Origin: Actinoallomurus sp963850195
GTDB lineage: Bacteria > Actinomycetota > Actinomycetes > Streptosporangiales > Streptosporangiaceae
Length of the DNA stretch: 64,000 nucleotides
Direction: 5' to 3'
Assembly (NCBI GenBank): GCA_963850195.1
Contig: CAWKKD010000005.1
Location: forward strand, 2,728,001-2,792,000
The position numbers were made by a program, and so were the translations under genes. The notes under the pieces were generated by a model. It was given only the letters and a program-made list of their open reading frames with translations, did no database searches and was not told the origin of the DNA. Shown in pieces: positions 1-9,120 of this stretch (its first letter is position 1; each line of letters opens with the position of its first letter).

Positions 1-527
1 CGCCGGAGTCGCCGAAGGCGCGAGACAGTGCCATCGCGCCGATCAGCAGGAGCAGCGCGACGACGCCGGCGGCGATCGTCGGAGCGATCCACGGTGGGCC
101 GGACAGTGCGATGACCACGGCACCGACGGCGAGCGCGGCCCCCGCGGCCCCCTGCCCGAACGCACGGGTCGTGTGCGGTCTCCAGCGGTCGGAGCGGTCC
201 TTGATCCCGGTCGCGATGACGTCGGCGACGTCGTCGAACGACATCTCCGGGATGGCCGCCATGCCGGGCCGGAAGTAGAGCACCTCCCCGTCGCGGACGC
301 CGAGTTGGTTGAGTGAACTGCCGATGTCGAACGGCGCGTCCTCAAGTCTCTGCAGAACCCAGCCGGAATGCGCCAGCCCCGCGTCGGCCATTCCCTCGCC
401 CGCTGCTCTCAGAAGCGTCGGCAGCATGTGCGCGAGCGGCACGTCTGCCGGCAATGAGAGGTCGATGCGCCTGCGGGGGGCGACGATCGTGACCCGGCTC
501 AGATCCGGTCCCCGTGGTCGAACTCAC
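1..527 (-). CDS. eccD: EccD, T7SS membrane channel subunit (N-terminal part, frameshifted near start)
   Basis: EccD forms the polytopic core of the ESX/type VII secretion membrane pore. The visible part is the cytosolic ubiquitin-like domain (contains VTIVAPRRRIDLSLPADVPL and GWVLQRLEDAPFDIGSSL) followed by the first hydrophobic helix (AAGAALAVGAVVVALSGPPW); the rest lies beyond the left edge. The frame that carries these motifs has no ATG or GTG: it begins after a TGA, and the GTG at 527 (reading MSSTTG) is one base out of frame. Removing one G from the GGGG run complementary to 510-513 would give a normal family-like start, MSSTTGPDLSRVTIVAP. I therefore infer a one-base insertion, real or a base-calling error; a CTG or TTG start is the alternative. 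It is divergent from eccC, which supports the identification. Confidence 0.85.
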
Positions 528-649
528 CCGTAGTCCATCCTCTTCGCTATGTGGGCAAAGGCCCCCTATGCCTCACACTCTCCATAGGATGCCTTCAAAT
601 CAATACCAAATCTGGCCATCGGCAGCGTAACGGCCTCAGGGGGGTTCCG
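528..649. promoter_or_regulatory. Divergent eccD/eccC promoter region
   Basis: This 122-base spacer separates the divergent eccD and eccC starts and is less GC-rich than its flanks. A TAGGAT hexamer at 585-590 fits a -10 element for eccC. The run AGGGGGG at 638-644, five bases before the TTG at 650, is a good ribosome-binding site and decides the eccC start. Confidence 0.5.
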
Positions 650-3600
650 TTGAGTACGATCTTGGTCCGCCGGCAGGAGAGGCGACCTCCACCACCGTCA
701 CCAAAGGGCGAGATCCTGCTGGAATCCCCACCCGAGATCCCCGAGGTCACGAGTGGCGGTTTCCAGACTGTCATGACTTACCTGCCAATGGCAGCAATGG
801 CCGGAATGTCGGGTCTGATGATGACCGCGGGCGGCCCCAGCAACCCGCTGATGATGGTCAGCAGCGGTGGCATGGCGCTGTCCATGGGCGGCATGATGCT
901 GGGCCAGATGGGCCGGGGGGCCGGCGAGCGCAAGTTCAAGCTGAACGGCGAGCGCCGCGACTACTACCGCTATCTCGCCCAGACCCGGCGCAAGGTACGG
1001 CGCGCGGCGTCGCAGCAGCGCGAGGCGCTCGAGTGGAACAGCCCGCCGCCGGAGTCGCTGTGGTCGCTCGTGATGAGCGGGCGGATCTGGGAGCGGCGCC
1101 CGCGGGACCAGGACTTCGCCGCGATCCGCATCGGTACGGGCTCGCAGAAGCTCGCCGTGGAGCTGATCGCCCCGGAGACCAAGCCCGTCGAGGACCTGGA
1201 GCCGATGACCGCCGGCGCGCTGCGCAGGTTCGTCCGCGCCCACTCCACGGTCCCCGACCTTCCGGTCGCGGTGTCGCTGGCGTCGTTCGCGCGCATCCAG
1301 ATGATGGGCGACCCCGAGACCGCCCGCGCGCTGACCCGCGCGATGGTCGCCCAGATCGCGTCCTTCCACTCCCCGGACGACGTACGGATCTGCCTGTGCG
1401 CCTCACCCGAGCGGATGGGCTACTGGGAGTGGGTCAAGTGGCTGCCGCACACGATGCACCCGACCGAGAATGACGCCGCCGGAGCCGTACGCCTCATGGC
1501 GCGCAGCCTCTCCGAGCTGGAGTCGATGCTCGGCCCCGAGGTCAAGGACCGTCCGCGGTTCACCCCGGGGCTGTCGCAGGACGACATGCCGTACCACCTG
1601 ATCATCATGGACGGCGGCATGGTCACGCCGGACTCCCAGATCGGCGCGGACGGCATCGACGGCGTGTGCGTGGTCGACCTCAGCGGCTCGGTCGCGCCCA
1701 CGTCCGACAGCACGATGCTGCGGCTGAACGTCACGCCGGACCGCATCCAGATGCTGCGCCGCGACCGTACGGGCAAGGACGTCCCGACCTCGATCGGCAA
1801 GCCGGACCGGTTCGACATCGTCGCCGCCGAGGGCCTCGCGCGGCAGCTCGCCCCGATGCGGGCCAGCGAGGCCGTGGGCGCGGAGTTCGACGCGCTGTCC
1901 ACGAGCATGACGCTGACCGCGCTGCTCGGCGTCAACGACCCGTTCGGCATCGACACGTCGGTGGCGTGGCGGCCTCGCGCCCCGCGTAACCGGCTCCGGG
2001 TGCCGGTCGGCGTGGACGTCGAGGGCCGTCCGGTCGAGCTGGACATCAAGGAGGCCGCGCAGGGCGGGTACGGCCCGCACGGCCTGTGCATCGGTGCGAC
2101 CGGTTCCGGAAAGTCCGAGTTCCTGCGGACGCTGGTGCTCGGCCTGGCGATGACGCATTCGTCCGAGGTACTGAACTTCGTCCTGGTCGACTTCAAGGGC
2201 GGCGCGACGTTCCTCGGCATGGACGGGCTCCAGCACGTCTCGGCGGTCATCACGAACCTCGAGGACGAGCTTCCGCTGGTCGACCGTATGTACGACGCCC
2301 TGAACGGCGAGATGGTGCGCCGTCAGGAGTGGCTGCGCGCCGCCGGCAACTACGCCTCGCTGCGCGACTACGAGAAGGCGCGCGAACAGGGCGCGGCGCT
2401 CAAGCCGATGCCCACGCTGTTCGTCGTACTCGACGAGTTCTCCGAGCTGCTGTCGGCCAAGCCGGAGTTCGCCGAGCTGTTCGTCATGATCGGCCGGCTC
2501 GGCCGGTCGCTCGGCGTGCACCTGCTGCTCGCCTCACAGCGCCTCGAAGAGGGCAAGCTGCGCGGACTCGACACCCACCTGTCGTACCGCATCGGCCTGC
2601 GGACCTTCTCCGCGATGGAGTCGCGCGTCGTGCTCGGCGTGCCGGACGCGTACGAGCTGCCGCAGGCGCCCGGTAACGGGTACCTGAAGATCGGCACCGA
2701 GGCGATGATCCGGTTCAAGGCCGCGTACGTCTCGGGGTCCTACAAGCCCGAAGACGGTATGGGGCCGCGCGACACCGGGCCGAAGGTCGTCAAGCAGATC
2801 GTGCCGTTCGGGCCCGACTACATCACGCCTCAGATCATCGAGGAGGCGAAGCCGCAGCACGCCGAGGAGGACAAGAACCAGGAGAGCCTGTTCGACATCG
2901 TCGTCAAGCGTCTCGCCGGGCAGGGCCCGCCGCCTCACGAGATCTGGCTGCCGCCGCTCGACGAGCCGTCGACGCTCGACCAGATGCTGCCGAACCTCCA
3001 GGCCACACCGGATCTCGGCTTCACCACGGCGGGCTGGGACGGCCGCGGTCAGCTGCACGGGGCGGTCGGCATCGTCGACCGGCCGTTCGACCAGCGTCGT
3101 GACCCGATGTGGCTGGACGTCTCCGGCGCCGCGGGTCACGTCGGCGTCGTCGGCGCGCCGCAGAGCGGCAAGTCGACCGTGCTGCGGACGCTCATCACGT
3201 CGCTGGCGCTCATGCACACGCCGCAGGAGGTGCAGTTCTACTGCCTCGACTTCGGCGGCGGCACGCTCGGCGCGCTGGAGAAGCTCCCGCACGTCGGCGG
3301 CGTCGCGACCCGCCTCGACGGCGACCGCGTCCGTCGTACGGTCGCCGAGGTCGCGACCCTCCTGGAGGAGCGCGAGCGCTACTTCGCCGAGCGCGGCATC
3401 GACGGCATGGCGACGTACCGGCGGCTGCGCGCCTCCGGTCAGATCCCCGGTGACGGGTTCGGCGACGTGTTCCTCGTCGTCGACAACTGGCTCATCGTCC
3501 GCCAGGACTTCGAGCAGATCGAGTCGACCATCACGGACCTGGCCGCGCGCGGTCTCGGTTACGGCATCCACGTCGTGGCCTCGACCAACAAGTGGTCGGA

Positions 3601-4612
3601 GTTCCGGATGGCCATCCGCGACCTCTTCGGTTCGCGGCTGGAGCTGCGGCTCGGCGACCCGTACGAGTCGGAGTTCAACCGGAAGATGGCGGCCAACGTC
3701 CCCGAGGGACGGCCGGGACGCGGCATCACCCGCGAGGGCCTGCACTTCCTCGCGGCGCTGCCACGTGTCGACGGCCGTCAGACCACCGACGACCTGAGCG
3801 CGGGCGTACAAGGCCTGGTCGAGATCATGTCCAAGGCGTGGACCGGCCCGACCGCTCCCAAGGTGCGGATGCTGCCGGCGGCGCTGTCGCTGAGCTCGCT
3901 CCCCTCACTGCAGGAGACCGGGCGACGCATCCCGATCGGCATCGACGAGGACACCCTGGCGCCGGTGCTGCTCGACTTCGACACCGACCCGCACTTCGTC
4001 ATCTTCGGCGACAACGAGTGCGGCAAGTCGAACCTGATGCGCGTCATCGCCGACTCCCTCGTCCAGCGCTACACGCCGGACGAGGCGCGGCTGATCTTCC
4101 TCGACTACCGCCGCGCCCTCCTGGACGCCGCGGAGACCGAGCACCGGATCGGCTACGCCGCGTCGTCCACTGCGGCTACGCAGCTGGTCAAGGACGTGCA
4201 CGGCGCGCTGATGAAGCGGCTCCCACCGTCGGACCTCACGCCGGAACAGCTCCGCAACCGGTCCTGGTGGAGCGGCTCCGACCTGTTCGTCTTCGTCGAC
4301 GACTACGAACTGGTCGCCACGCCCTCGGGCAACCCGCTGATGCCGCTCGCCGAGCTCATCCCCCAGGCGCGCGACATCGGCCTGCACATCATCGTGTCCC
4401 GCAGCATGGGCGGCGCCGGCCGCTCGCTGTTCGACCCGATCGTGCAGCGTCTCAAGGACATGGCCTCGCCCTCGCTCATGATGTCCGGCAACAAGGACGA
4501 GGGAGCCCTGTTCGGCGACATACGCCCCAGCCCGCTGCCCCCGGGCCGCGGCACCCACGTCGACCGGCGTACGGGGAAGCGGCTCATCCAGACCGCCCAA
4601 CTCGGCACGTGA
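650..4612 (+). CDS. eccC: EccC, T7SS FtsK/SpoIIIE ATPase
   Basis: EccC is the motor ATPase of type VII secretion; it recognises substrate C-termini and powers export. At 1320 residues from the TTG start it has the usual full length of a fused EccCa-EccCb. Two hydrophobic segments lie at about 41-61 and 65-86. Three FtsK-type ATPase domains follow, with Walker A motifs GATGSGKSE (about 481), GAPQSGKST (about 834) and GDNECGKSN (about 1120), and Walker B-like strands LFVVLDEFSEL, VFLVVDNW and LFVFVDDYEL. Domain 1 has a classical DE pair, while domains 2 and 3 have DN and DD, as is common for the regulatory domains. An open frame extends upstream to an ATG at 551, but the strong ribosome-binding site at 638-644 and the family N-terminus favour 650. 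A perfect hairpin follows the gene. Confidence 0.96.
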   Translation: MSTILVRRQERRPPPPSPKGEILLESPPEIPEVTSGGFQTVMTYLPMAAMAGMSGLMMTAGGPSNPLMMVSSGGMALSMGGMMLGQMGRGAGERKFKLNGERRDYYRYLAQTRRKVRRAASQQREALEWNSPPPESLWSLVMSGRIWERRPRDQDFAAIRIGTGSQKLAVELIAPETKPVEDLEPMTAGALRRFVRAHSTVPDLPVAVSLASFARIQMMGDPETARALTRAMVAQIASFHSPDDVRICLCASPERMGYWEWVKWLPHTMHPTENDAAGAVRLMARSLSELESMLGPEVKDRPRFTPGLSQDDMPYHLIIMDGGMVTPDSQIGADGIDGVCVVDLSGSVAPTSDSTMLRLNVTPDRIQMLRRDRTGKDVPTSIGKPDRFDIVAAEGLARQLAPMRASEAVGAEFDALSTSMTLTALLGVNDPFGIDTSVAWRPRAPRNRLRVPVGVDVEGRPVELDIKEAAQGGYGPHGLCIGATGSGKSEFLRTLVLGLAMTHSSEVLNFVLVDFKGGATFLGMDGLQHVSAVITNLEDELPLVDRMYDALNGEMVRRQEWLRAAGNYASLRDYEKAREQGAALKPMPTLFVVLDEFSELLSAKPEFAELFVMIGRLGRSLGVHLLLASQRLEEGKLRGLDTHLSYRIGLRTFSAMESRVVLGVPDAYELPQAPGNGYLKIGTEAMIRFKAAYVSGSYKPEDGMGPRDTGPKVVKQIVPFGPDYITPQIIEEAKPQHAEEDKNQESLFDIVVKRLAGQGPPPHEIWLPPLDEPSTLDQMLPNLQATPDLGFTTAGWDGRGQLHGAVGIVDRPFDQRRDPMWLDVSGAAGHVGVVGAPQSGKSTVLRTLITSLALMHTPQEVQFYCLDFGGGTLGALEKLPHVGGVATRLDGDRVRRTVAEVATLLEERERYFAERGIDGMATYRRLRASGQIPGDGFGDVFLVVDNWLIVRQDFEQIESTITDLAARGLGYGIHVVASTNKWSEFRMAIRDLFGSRLELRLGDPYESEFNRKMAANVPEGRPGRGITREGLHFLAALPRVDGRQTTDDLSAGVQGLVEIMSKAWTGPTAPKVRMLPAALSLSSLPSLQETGRRIPIGIDEDTLAPVLLDFDTDPHFVIFGDNECGKSNLMRVIADSLVQRYTPDEARLIFLDYRRALLDAAETEHRIGYAASSTAATQLVKDVHGALMKRLPPSDLTPEQLRNRSWWSGSDLFVFVDDYELVATPSGNPLMPLAELIPQARDIGLHIIVSRSMGGAGRSLFDPIVQRLKDMASPSLMMSGNKDEGALFGDIRPSPLPPGRGTHVDRRTGKRLIQTAQLGT

Positions 4613-4619
4613 TCGAAGC

Positions 4620-4657
4620 GAGATGTCCCAGGGCGCGTCACAGCCCTGGGACATCTC
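4620..4657 (+). terminator. Terminator after eccC
   Basis: Perfect 15-bp inverted repeat (4620-4634 with 4643-4657, loop GCGTCACA) starting eight bases after the eccC stop. No T-run follows, which is usual in actinomycetes. It separates eccC transcription from the secreted-protein pair downstream. Confidence 0.75.
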
Positions 4658-4830
4658 GCCCGAGGGAGCTCACACCCAGGATCGATACGGCTTACCTGGG
4701 CAGCCGCCACGAACGGAGGATTTCGTGCTGGATAGGCGGCCATTTCCCGGGTGGGCCGCAGCCGCCCCGGGACCTCGAACATGGAAATAGTCGCGCACTG
4801 GTTTTCGGCCCTAAGGAGCGGGAGACACTC

Positions 4831-5262
4831 GTGAACCGGATGGACAGTCTGCTCAACCGTTCGACTCCCCAGCAGAGAGGTGGTTCCGATCCGGGTGCGC
4901 CGCGGACGGCCGGCAACGACGGTGGTGCCCAGCCCTGCACGCCGACGAATCCGGCCGGCTCGGACGGCGGGGACCAGATCGAGCATGAGCCGGAAGCGAT
5001 CCAGAAACTCGGCGAGAACATCGAGGAGCAGGTCGGCAAGCTGGTCGAACAGGCACACGCCGCCCTCGAGGAAGCCAAGATCAGCGAAGACGCCTTCAGT
5101 ACGTCCGGGTGGATTCTGGCCGCCGCCTACCCCGGTGCGCACGAGTTCTTCGTGGCGGACGCGGAGAGCAAGCACAAGCACATGAACACGGTGAAGGACA
5201 AGCTCGCCAATACGGCCAAGCACTGGCGCGAGGCCGAGGAGAAGAGCACCGTCCACAAGTAG
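4831..5262 (+). CDS. EspC-like T7SS small substrate (copy 1)
   Basis: A 143-residue protein from the GTG at 4831 (GGAG at 4821-4824). The N-terminal half is a Gly/Pro/Ser-rich tail; the C-terminal half is helical, with IQKLGENIEEQVGKLVEQ, then SGWILAAAYPGA and a final HWREAEEKSTV. The gene at 7499 shares the spacing of YPGA, a late Trp and the closing STV, so the two are paralogs. The pattern fits EspC-type T7SS-associated proteins (PF10824-like), which are exported as helical hairpins, but I cannot confirm the family by search. The next gene starts nine bases downstream, so they form an operon. The extra N-terminal tail is absent from copy 2. Confidence 0.65.
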   Translation: MNRMDSLLNRSTPQQRGGSDPGAPRTAGNDGGAQPCTPTNPAGSDGGDQIEHEPEAIQKLGENIEEQVGKLVEQAHAALEEAKISEDAFSTSGWILAAAYPGAHEFFVADAESKHKHMNTVKDKLANTAKHWREAEEKSTVHK

Positions 5263-5270
5263 AGGGACCG

Positions 5271-6164
5271 ATGGACACCAGCGAAGGCCTTGTAACGGCC
5301 GCCGAGGCGATGGCTCTCGGCACCACCCCGATCATGCCTGCGTCGCTCTCCTGCTTCTTCCTGATGGAGGGCGGTAAGGGGAAGGACGGCGAGCTGCGGA
5401 AGGCCGCCGGCAAATGGGGTGAGGCCGGCGACAAGTACAACGAGTCGAAGGAACACCTGGAGGGTCTGGTCAGGGGCGTCTCGGCGCACAGCTGGTCTGG
5501 CAAGGACCGCGAGGCGTTCGAGAACGAGGTCCAGAAGATCGGCCAGCAGCTGCACACCGACTACGCCTACGCCAAGACCGCTCAGGTCGCGCTCGAGTTG
5601 ATGGCGGTGGCCCTGGACGTCTACGCGGCCTTCGCCATGGCGGTCGGCGCGGCGCTGGTCACCCAGGCCGCCATCTGTGCCGCCGCGGACTGTACGGTCG
5701 TCGGCGCTCCGGCCGCCGAGGCCGAGGCGAACGCCTTTGCAGTCGCCTGTGCGGACGCGTTGGAGACCGCCAACGCCGCGCTGACGGGTGCGATGGGCGG
5801 TGCCGGCGCCGCCTTCCAGATCGGCGCCATCGCGGACGCCGCGCAGCAGGACAGCGAGGGCGACCACTCCGCCATGGCCAACCTCACGCAGGCCGAGATC
5901 AAGGGCGGCGTCGAAGGCGCGAAGTCCATCGTCAACCACGTCGCCGGGCACTACGCCGGAAAGCACGGCGGGGAGGCCTTGAGCGAGGGAGCGTCCAAGG
6001 CCGAGAAAAAGGCACTGGAGCAGCTCGGCGAAAGCGGCGGCGAATGGACCGGCGAGACGCTCTCCAAGACCGTACTCAACACCATCCTTCCTGAAGGGGA
6101 AGAGAAGGATGGCAAAGGCGGCGAGGAGAACGAGAACCCGGAGGACGCCGGCAGCTACGCGTGA
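5271..6164 (+). CDS. Large WXG-type T7SS-associated protein (copy 1)
   Basis: A 297-residue protein starting at the ATG at 5271 (AGAGGGA just upstream). The N-terminal part is a WXG100-like helical hairpin with a true W-S-G turn in HSWSGKDREAFENEV. It is followed by two long Ala-rich hydrophobic segments (about residues 108-140 and 155-190) that could be membrane helices or an amphipathic bundle, and then a charged tail ending EENENPEDAGSYA. The gene at 7835 has the same organisation and the same ATAxx/QKW..AG..Y spacing, so this is its shorter paralog. Position beside an EspC-like gene and eccC suggests it is exported by this T7SS, either alone or as a heterodimer. No recognisable toxin domain is visible. 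Confidence 0.6.
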   Translation: MDTSEGLVTAAEAMALGTTPIMPASLSCFFLMEGGKGKDGELRKAAGKWGEAGDKYNESKEHLEGLVRGVSAHSWSGKDREAFENEVQKIGQQLHTDYAYAKTAQVALELMAVALDVYAAFAMAVGAALVTQAAICAAADCTVVGAPAAEAEANAFAVACADALETANAALTGAMGGAGAAFQIGAIADAAQQDSEGDHSAMANLTQAEIKGGVEGAKSIVNHVAGHYAGKHGGEALSEGASKAEKKALEQLGESGGEWTGETLSKTVLNTILPEGEEKDGKGGEENENPEDAGSYA

Positions 6165-6171
6165 GGTTCCC

Positions 6172-6202
6172 GGGCCCCGGCGGCGGACGAGAGCCGGGGC
6201 CC
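6172..6202. terminator. Convergent terminator
   Basis: A 10-bp GC-rich stem (6172-6181 with 6193-6202) lies between the ends of the convergent genes at 5271-6164 and 6234-6851, so it may serve both strands. Confidence 0.6.
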
Positions 6203-6233
6203 GCCGGTCTCGAGTCGAGAACGCGGCCGGCGG

Positions 6234-6851
6234 TCAATCCGCGTAGTGCTCCTCCTTGAACCACGCGACCGCCACGAGCGCGGACACGACGAGAGCTCGG
6301 AGGCGGTCCGGCAGCCGGTATTTCATCTTCAACTTCATGCTGCCGGGGAATCCGTACGTGTCCAGGCCGGTACGGGGGTCGGAGCTCAACATCTCGGCGA
6401 TCTCCGTGCCCTGAGGGTCCAGAACCTGGAAATTCCACATGTCAGTGACCCGGCCAAGCGGGATGACGCGGAGGTCGGCGGCGAGACCACCCTGCTCGTC
6501 CACGATCTGAAGGTGGGGCTTGATCGGATTCCAGTTGACCTTGTTCACGCCGCCGATCGGACCGATGTCCGGCAGCAGCAGTCCTGCCGCGGCGCCACGG
6601 AACTCGTTGTGCTTGTCCACGGCGAACAGCGGCTGCCCGTTCAGGTCATCGGCGTGCAGGAAATGCCTGGCGTGAAAGTCGCCCCCGACCGTCGCCCGGA
6701 AGATCGTCCTCCAAAGCTCCGGTTTGGGTTCGCGGACCGTGGCGATCGTCCGCTCATGGGAGTCGAGCAGGTCGAAATCGACCCGGCCGGTGAACGCGCT
6801 CCAGCCGACATTCTTCACATGCAGCACCGGCAGGTCGAAGATCTGAGTCAT
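6234..6851 (-). CDS. LURP-one/tubby-C-like protein
   Basis: A 205-residue soluble protein. The sequence alternates short beta-strand-like stretches and ends with LPDRLRALVVSALVAVAWFKEEH. A closing LRALVL-type hydrophobic helix is what LURP-one-related and scramblase/tubby-C-like proteins show, where that helix threads through a beta barrel. I assign the fold on that overall resemblance only. It is translated seven bases downstream of the YbaB-like gene at 6859-7281, so the two are an operon embedded among the T7SS genes on the opposite strand. Its biochemical role is unknown; LURP-one proteins are generally thought to bind lipids or membranes. Confidence 0.5.
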   Translation of the reverse strand: MTQIFDLPVLHVKNVGWSAFTGRVDFDLLDSHERTIATVREPKPELWRTIFRATVGGDFHARHFLHADDLNGQPLFAVDKHNEFRGAAAGLLLPDIGPIGGVNKVNWNPIKPHLQIVDEQGGLAADLRVIPLGRVTDMWNFQVLDPQGTEIAEMLSSDPRTGLDTYGFPGSMKLKMKYRLPDRLRALVVSALVAVAWFKEEHYAD

Positions 6852-6858
6852 CGCGGGA

Positions 6859-7281
6859 TCATCTCCGCCGGGCGTTGGCGAGGGCGATCTGCTCGTTGAC
6901 GTCGCTCATCCTGCTGTCGAACTCGCGCTGCGCGGCGGCCACCTGAGACCGGAGCTTGTCCGTGTCCCCCAGATCGCCGAGCTTCGCCCGGGTGAGATCC
7001 CGGGTCTGCCGCTGAAGGTCGTCCATCGCCTCGCGTACCGCGGACGTGATCGCTTCGACCAGGTCCTGGGAGGCCATGCGCATGGCGCGAGCGTCGATCT
7101 GGAGGTTCTGCATTCCGACGCCGGTGGCGTACTCGACGCGTACCTTGCCGTCCGCTGCCTCTCCGCGGCCGACGAGCGCCATCAGCTCGTCCTGCAGATC
7201 CCTGATCTGCTCGGCCTGGATCCGCGCCCTTTTGAGCGTCGCCTCCATGTCAGCGCTGGAAAAACTCGAAAGATCGGTCAT
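6859..7281 (-). CDS. YbaB/EbfC-like protein (copy 1)
   Basis: A 140-residue protein with a long N-terminal helix, a short central beta region (GKVRVEYATGVGMQNLQID) and a second long helix ending in a basic ANARRR tail. This helix-strand-helix plan, with the GxVxVxxxxxGxxxxLxID pattern, is that of YbaB/EbfC nucleoid-associated proteins. Relatives are frequently found in actinobacterial T7SS loci, where their role is unclear. It precedes and is co-transcribed with the LURP-one-like gene. A second, divergent copy is at 10064-10546, so the locus appears to carry two modules of EspC-like, large and YbaB-like genes. Confidence 0.65.
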   Translation of the reverse strand: MTDLSSFSSADMEATLKRARIQAEQIRDLQDELMALVGRGEAADGKVRVEYATGVGMQNLQIDARAMRMASQDLVEAITSAVREAMDDLQRQTRDLTRAKLGDLGDTDKLRSQVAAAQREFDSRMSDVNEQIALANARRR

Positions 7282-7498
7282 GGCACCTCACCGTACGTTG
7301 GAGTCCACAGCACCGGCCCCGAACGTGGGAACTCCCGTGGCCGGCCGACACTTCATAGAGAGCCTACCGACGCGATCGAATCGGCCAACAGGATCACGGA
7401 AACGTAACGGGTCAGCGCCGGCTGGATCTGGCCCGTACTAAGGTGCGTCAAAGGGGATCACTTCACGCGCACGAAATCCATGACACGGGGGAACTGTC
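7282..7498. promoter_or_regulatory. Divergent promoter region for the second T7SS substrate pair
   Basis: A 217-base spacer between divergent starts. A GGGGGAA run at about 7487-7493 is the ribosome-binding site of the gene at 7499. I see no clear operator. TACTAAGG at about 7437 could be a -10 region for the rightward genes. Confidence 0.35.
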
Positions 7499-7798
7499 GT
7501 GTCCGACGAAATCCAGATCACCGCGGCGCGCATCACGAAGCACGGCGACGAATTGAAGTCCCAGGTCGTCCCAGCGATCGAGAAGGCGCGGACGACTCTG
7601 AACGGAATCAATCTCGAGGGCGGCGACTTCAGCATCACCGGAACGGCCTGCGGGGTGGCGTATCCGGGTGCGTTGCAGTTCGCGTTCGAGACCCTCAAGA
7701 CGCACGAGGAGCAGGTCACGGGCCTGGCTGCGAACGTCGAGGCGGCGGCGAAGGGGTGGCGTCGTGGCGAGGATTACAGCACGGTCAAGCAGGTCTGA
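7499..7798 (+). CDS. EspC-like T7SS small substrate (copy 2)
   Basis: A 99-residue helical protein from a GTG with a clear ribosome-binding site. It carries SITGTACGVAYPGALQFAFE, a central loop, and a late conserved Trp followed by YSTV, matching copy 1 at 4831 but without the N-terminal low-complexity tail. Length and helical-hairpin layout fit EspC/WXG100-superfamily T7SS substrates. The gene for the larger partner starts 36 bases downstream, repeating the copy-1 gene order. I infer export through the EccC/EccD machinery encoded alongside. Confidence 0.65.
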   Translation: MSDEIQITAARITKHGDELKSQVVPAIEKARTTLNGINLEGGDFSITGTACGVAYPGALQFAFETLKTHEEQVTGLAANVEAAAKGWRRGEDYSTVKQV

Positions 7799-7834
7799 GT
7801 CGGCGGCTGAGAACTCTTCCCAGAAGGACATGAC

Positions 7835-9073
7835 ATGAGCGTGCTCAACAGCGCCGATTCGATGATGTCGACCGCGTACACGGAGGCGCAGACCGCCGGG
7901 TTCGTGCTCCAGCCCTCGATCATGATCGCCTTTCAGTTCAAGCTCTCCACCGGCAAGGCCGCCAATGTCGACAAGGCCGGCCAGAAGTGGCGCGACTCGT
8001 CGGGCCAGGTCGAGCAGGCCGTCAACGAGCTGCGGGAGGCCATCGCCAGCGTCACGGCGTACGACTGGACGGCCGACGACCGTACCGCCCACGAGCAGAA
8101 GGTCAACGAGATCTGCTCGCAGATGGAGACCGTCCAGACCTTCCTCACGGCGGTCGGCGTCGCGCTGAGCGTGTTCGGGTACGCCCTGTTCGCGTACGCG
8201 GTATTCGCCGTCACCATGGGTACGGCGCTCGACGTCATGGCCGTGGCCGCCGCCGCCGCGCTCGCCGGGGTCATCACGGCCGAGCTCTACGCGGCGTTCG
8301 AGGCCGCCGCCGCGACGTGCCTGACCATCACCTCGGCCGCCACCGGGATCCTCGCCGGCGTGGCGAGCATGGTCGCCATGGTCATGCAGGGCGGCGCACT
8401 CCTCGACGCGGCGGTCGAGACCCACCAGGGCAACACACAGGCGTTCGGCGACCTGAAGCAGGCCGAGGAGGTCGGCGCCGCTGCCGCCGCCGCGAACCTC
8501 CTGCAGAACGGCATCAACGCCGGCCTCGCGTACGCGAACCGCAGCAAGGGCCTCAACATCCCGGGCGGCCTCGGCAAGTCCGTCCCGATCTCCGGGGTCG
8601 ACCTCGACGCGGACCGGGACAAGGACCACACCTGGAACGTCGGTGGCGGCGCGACGTACTCCAAGGACGGCAAGGACTACACCGGCGCGGCGCACGTCAA
8701 GTACGGCGACCAGGGGTTCCAGGGCGCCGAGGTTGAGGGCACCCGCAAGGACACCAAGACCGGCGACAGCTGGGGCGGCAAGGCCGGCTGGTACGAGGAC
8801 CCTAAGGGCAACGACCACATCACCGCCGGGGTCAACCACGGCCATGAGCCTCCTGGGTCCACCGGGCACAAGGAGTCGGCCAACGCCGACTGGAACGTGC
8901 AGAAACACCGGGTCGACGGCGCGGACGTGTCCGGCGGTGCGGTCAGCAACGGCTCCGACCGTGTCAAGGGCGGCGAAGGCTTCACCCGTGACGACGACGG
9001 CAACATCGTGTGGAAGAAGCCCGAGGTCAACACGCCGATCGGTGACTGGCGGAACGGCAAGTACTTCGTCTGA
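7835..9073 (+). CDS. Large WXG-type T7SS-associated protein with beta-repeat tail (copy 2)
   Basis: A 412-residue protein. Residues 1-100 form a WXG100-like hairpin in which the turn is W-T-A (YDWTADDRTAHEQ). Residues about 105-200 hold three hydrophobic Ala-rich segments. The C-terminal 170 residues are a Gly/Asp/Lys-rich repeat region with recurrent aromatic-flanked strands (TWNVGGGATYSKDGKDYTG, HVKYGDQGFQGAEVEG, SWGGKAGWYEDPKGND), suggesting a beta solenoid or sheet. No catalytic motif is evident. Paralog of 5271-6164, which lacks this tail. Likely a secreted or surface-exposed T7SS product; a toxin, adhesin or pore role would be guesswork. Confidence 0.6.
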   Translation: MSVLNSADSMMSTAYTEAQTAGFVLQPSIMIAFQFKLSTGKAANVDKAGQKWRDSSGQVEQAVNELREAIASVTAYDWTADDRTAHEQKVNEICSQMETVQTFLTAVGVALSVFGYALFAYAVFAVTMGTALDVMAVAAAAALAGVITAELYAAFEAAAATCLTITSAATGILAGVASMVAMVMQGGALLDAAVETHQGNTQAFGDLKQAEEVGAAAAAANLLQNGINAGLAYANRSKGLNIPGGLGKSVPISGVDLDADRDKDHTWNVGGGATYSKDGKDYTGAAHVKYGDQGFQGAEVEGTRKDTKTGDSWGGKAGWYEDPKGNDHITAGVNHGHEPPGSTGHKESANADWNVQKHRVDGADVSGGAVSNGSDRVKGGEGFTRDDDGNIVWKKPEVNTPIGDWRNGKYFV

Positions 9074-9120
9074 CCTACCGAGAATCCAGCCGGCTTCCCG
9101 AACGAGAGGGGTTCCTCGTC

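Noticed and set aside
2534..3811. Long leftward frame inside eccC
   Set aside because: Shadow of the eccC reading frame; no start signal and arginine/valine-rich low-information sequence.
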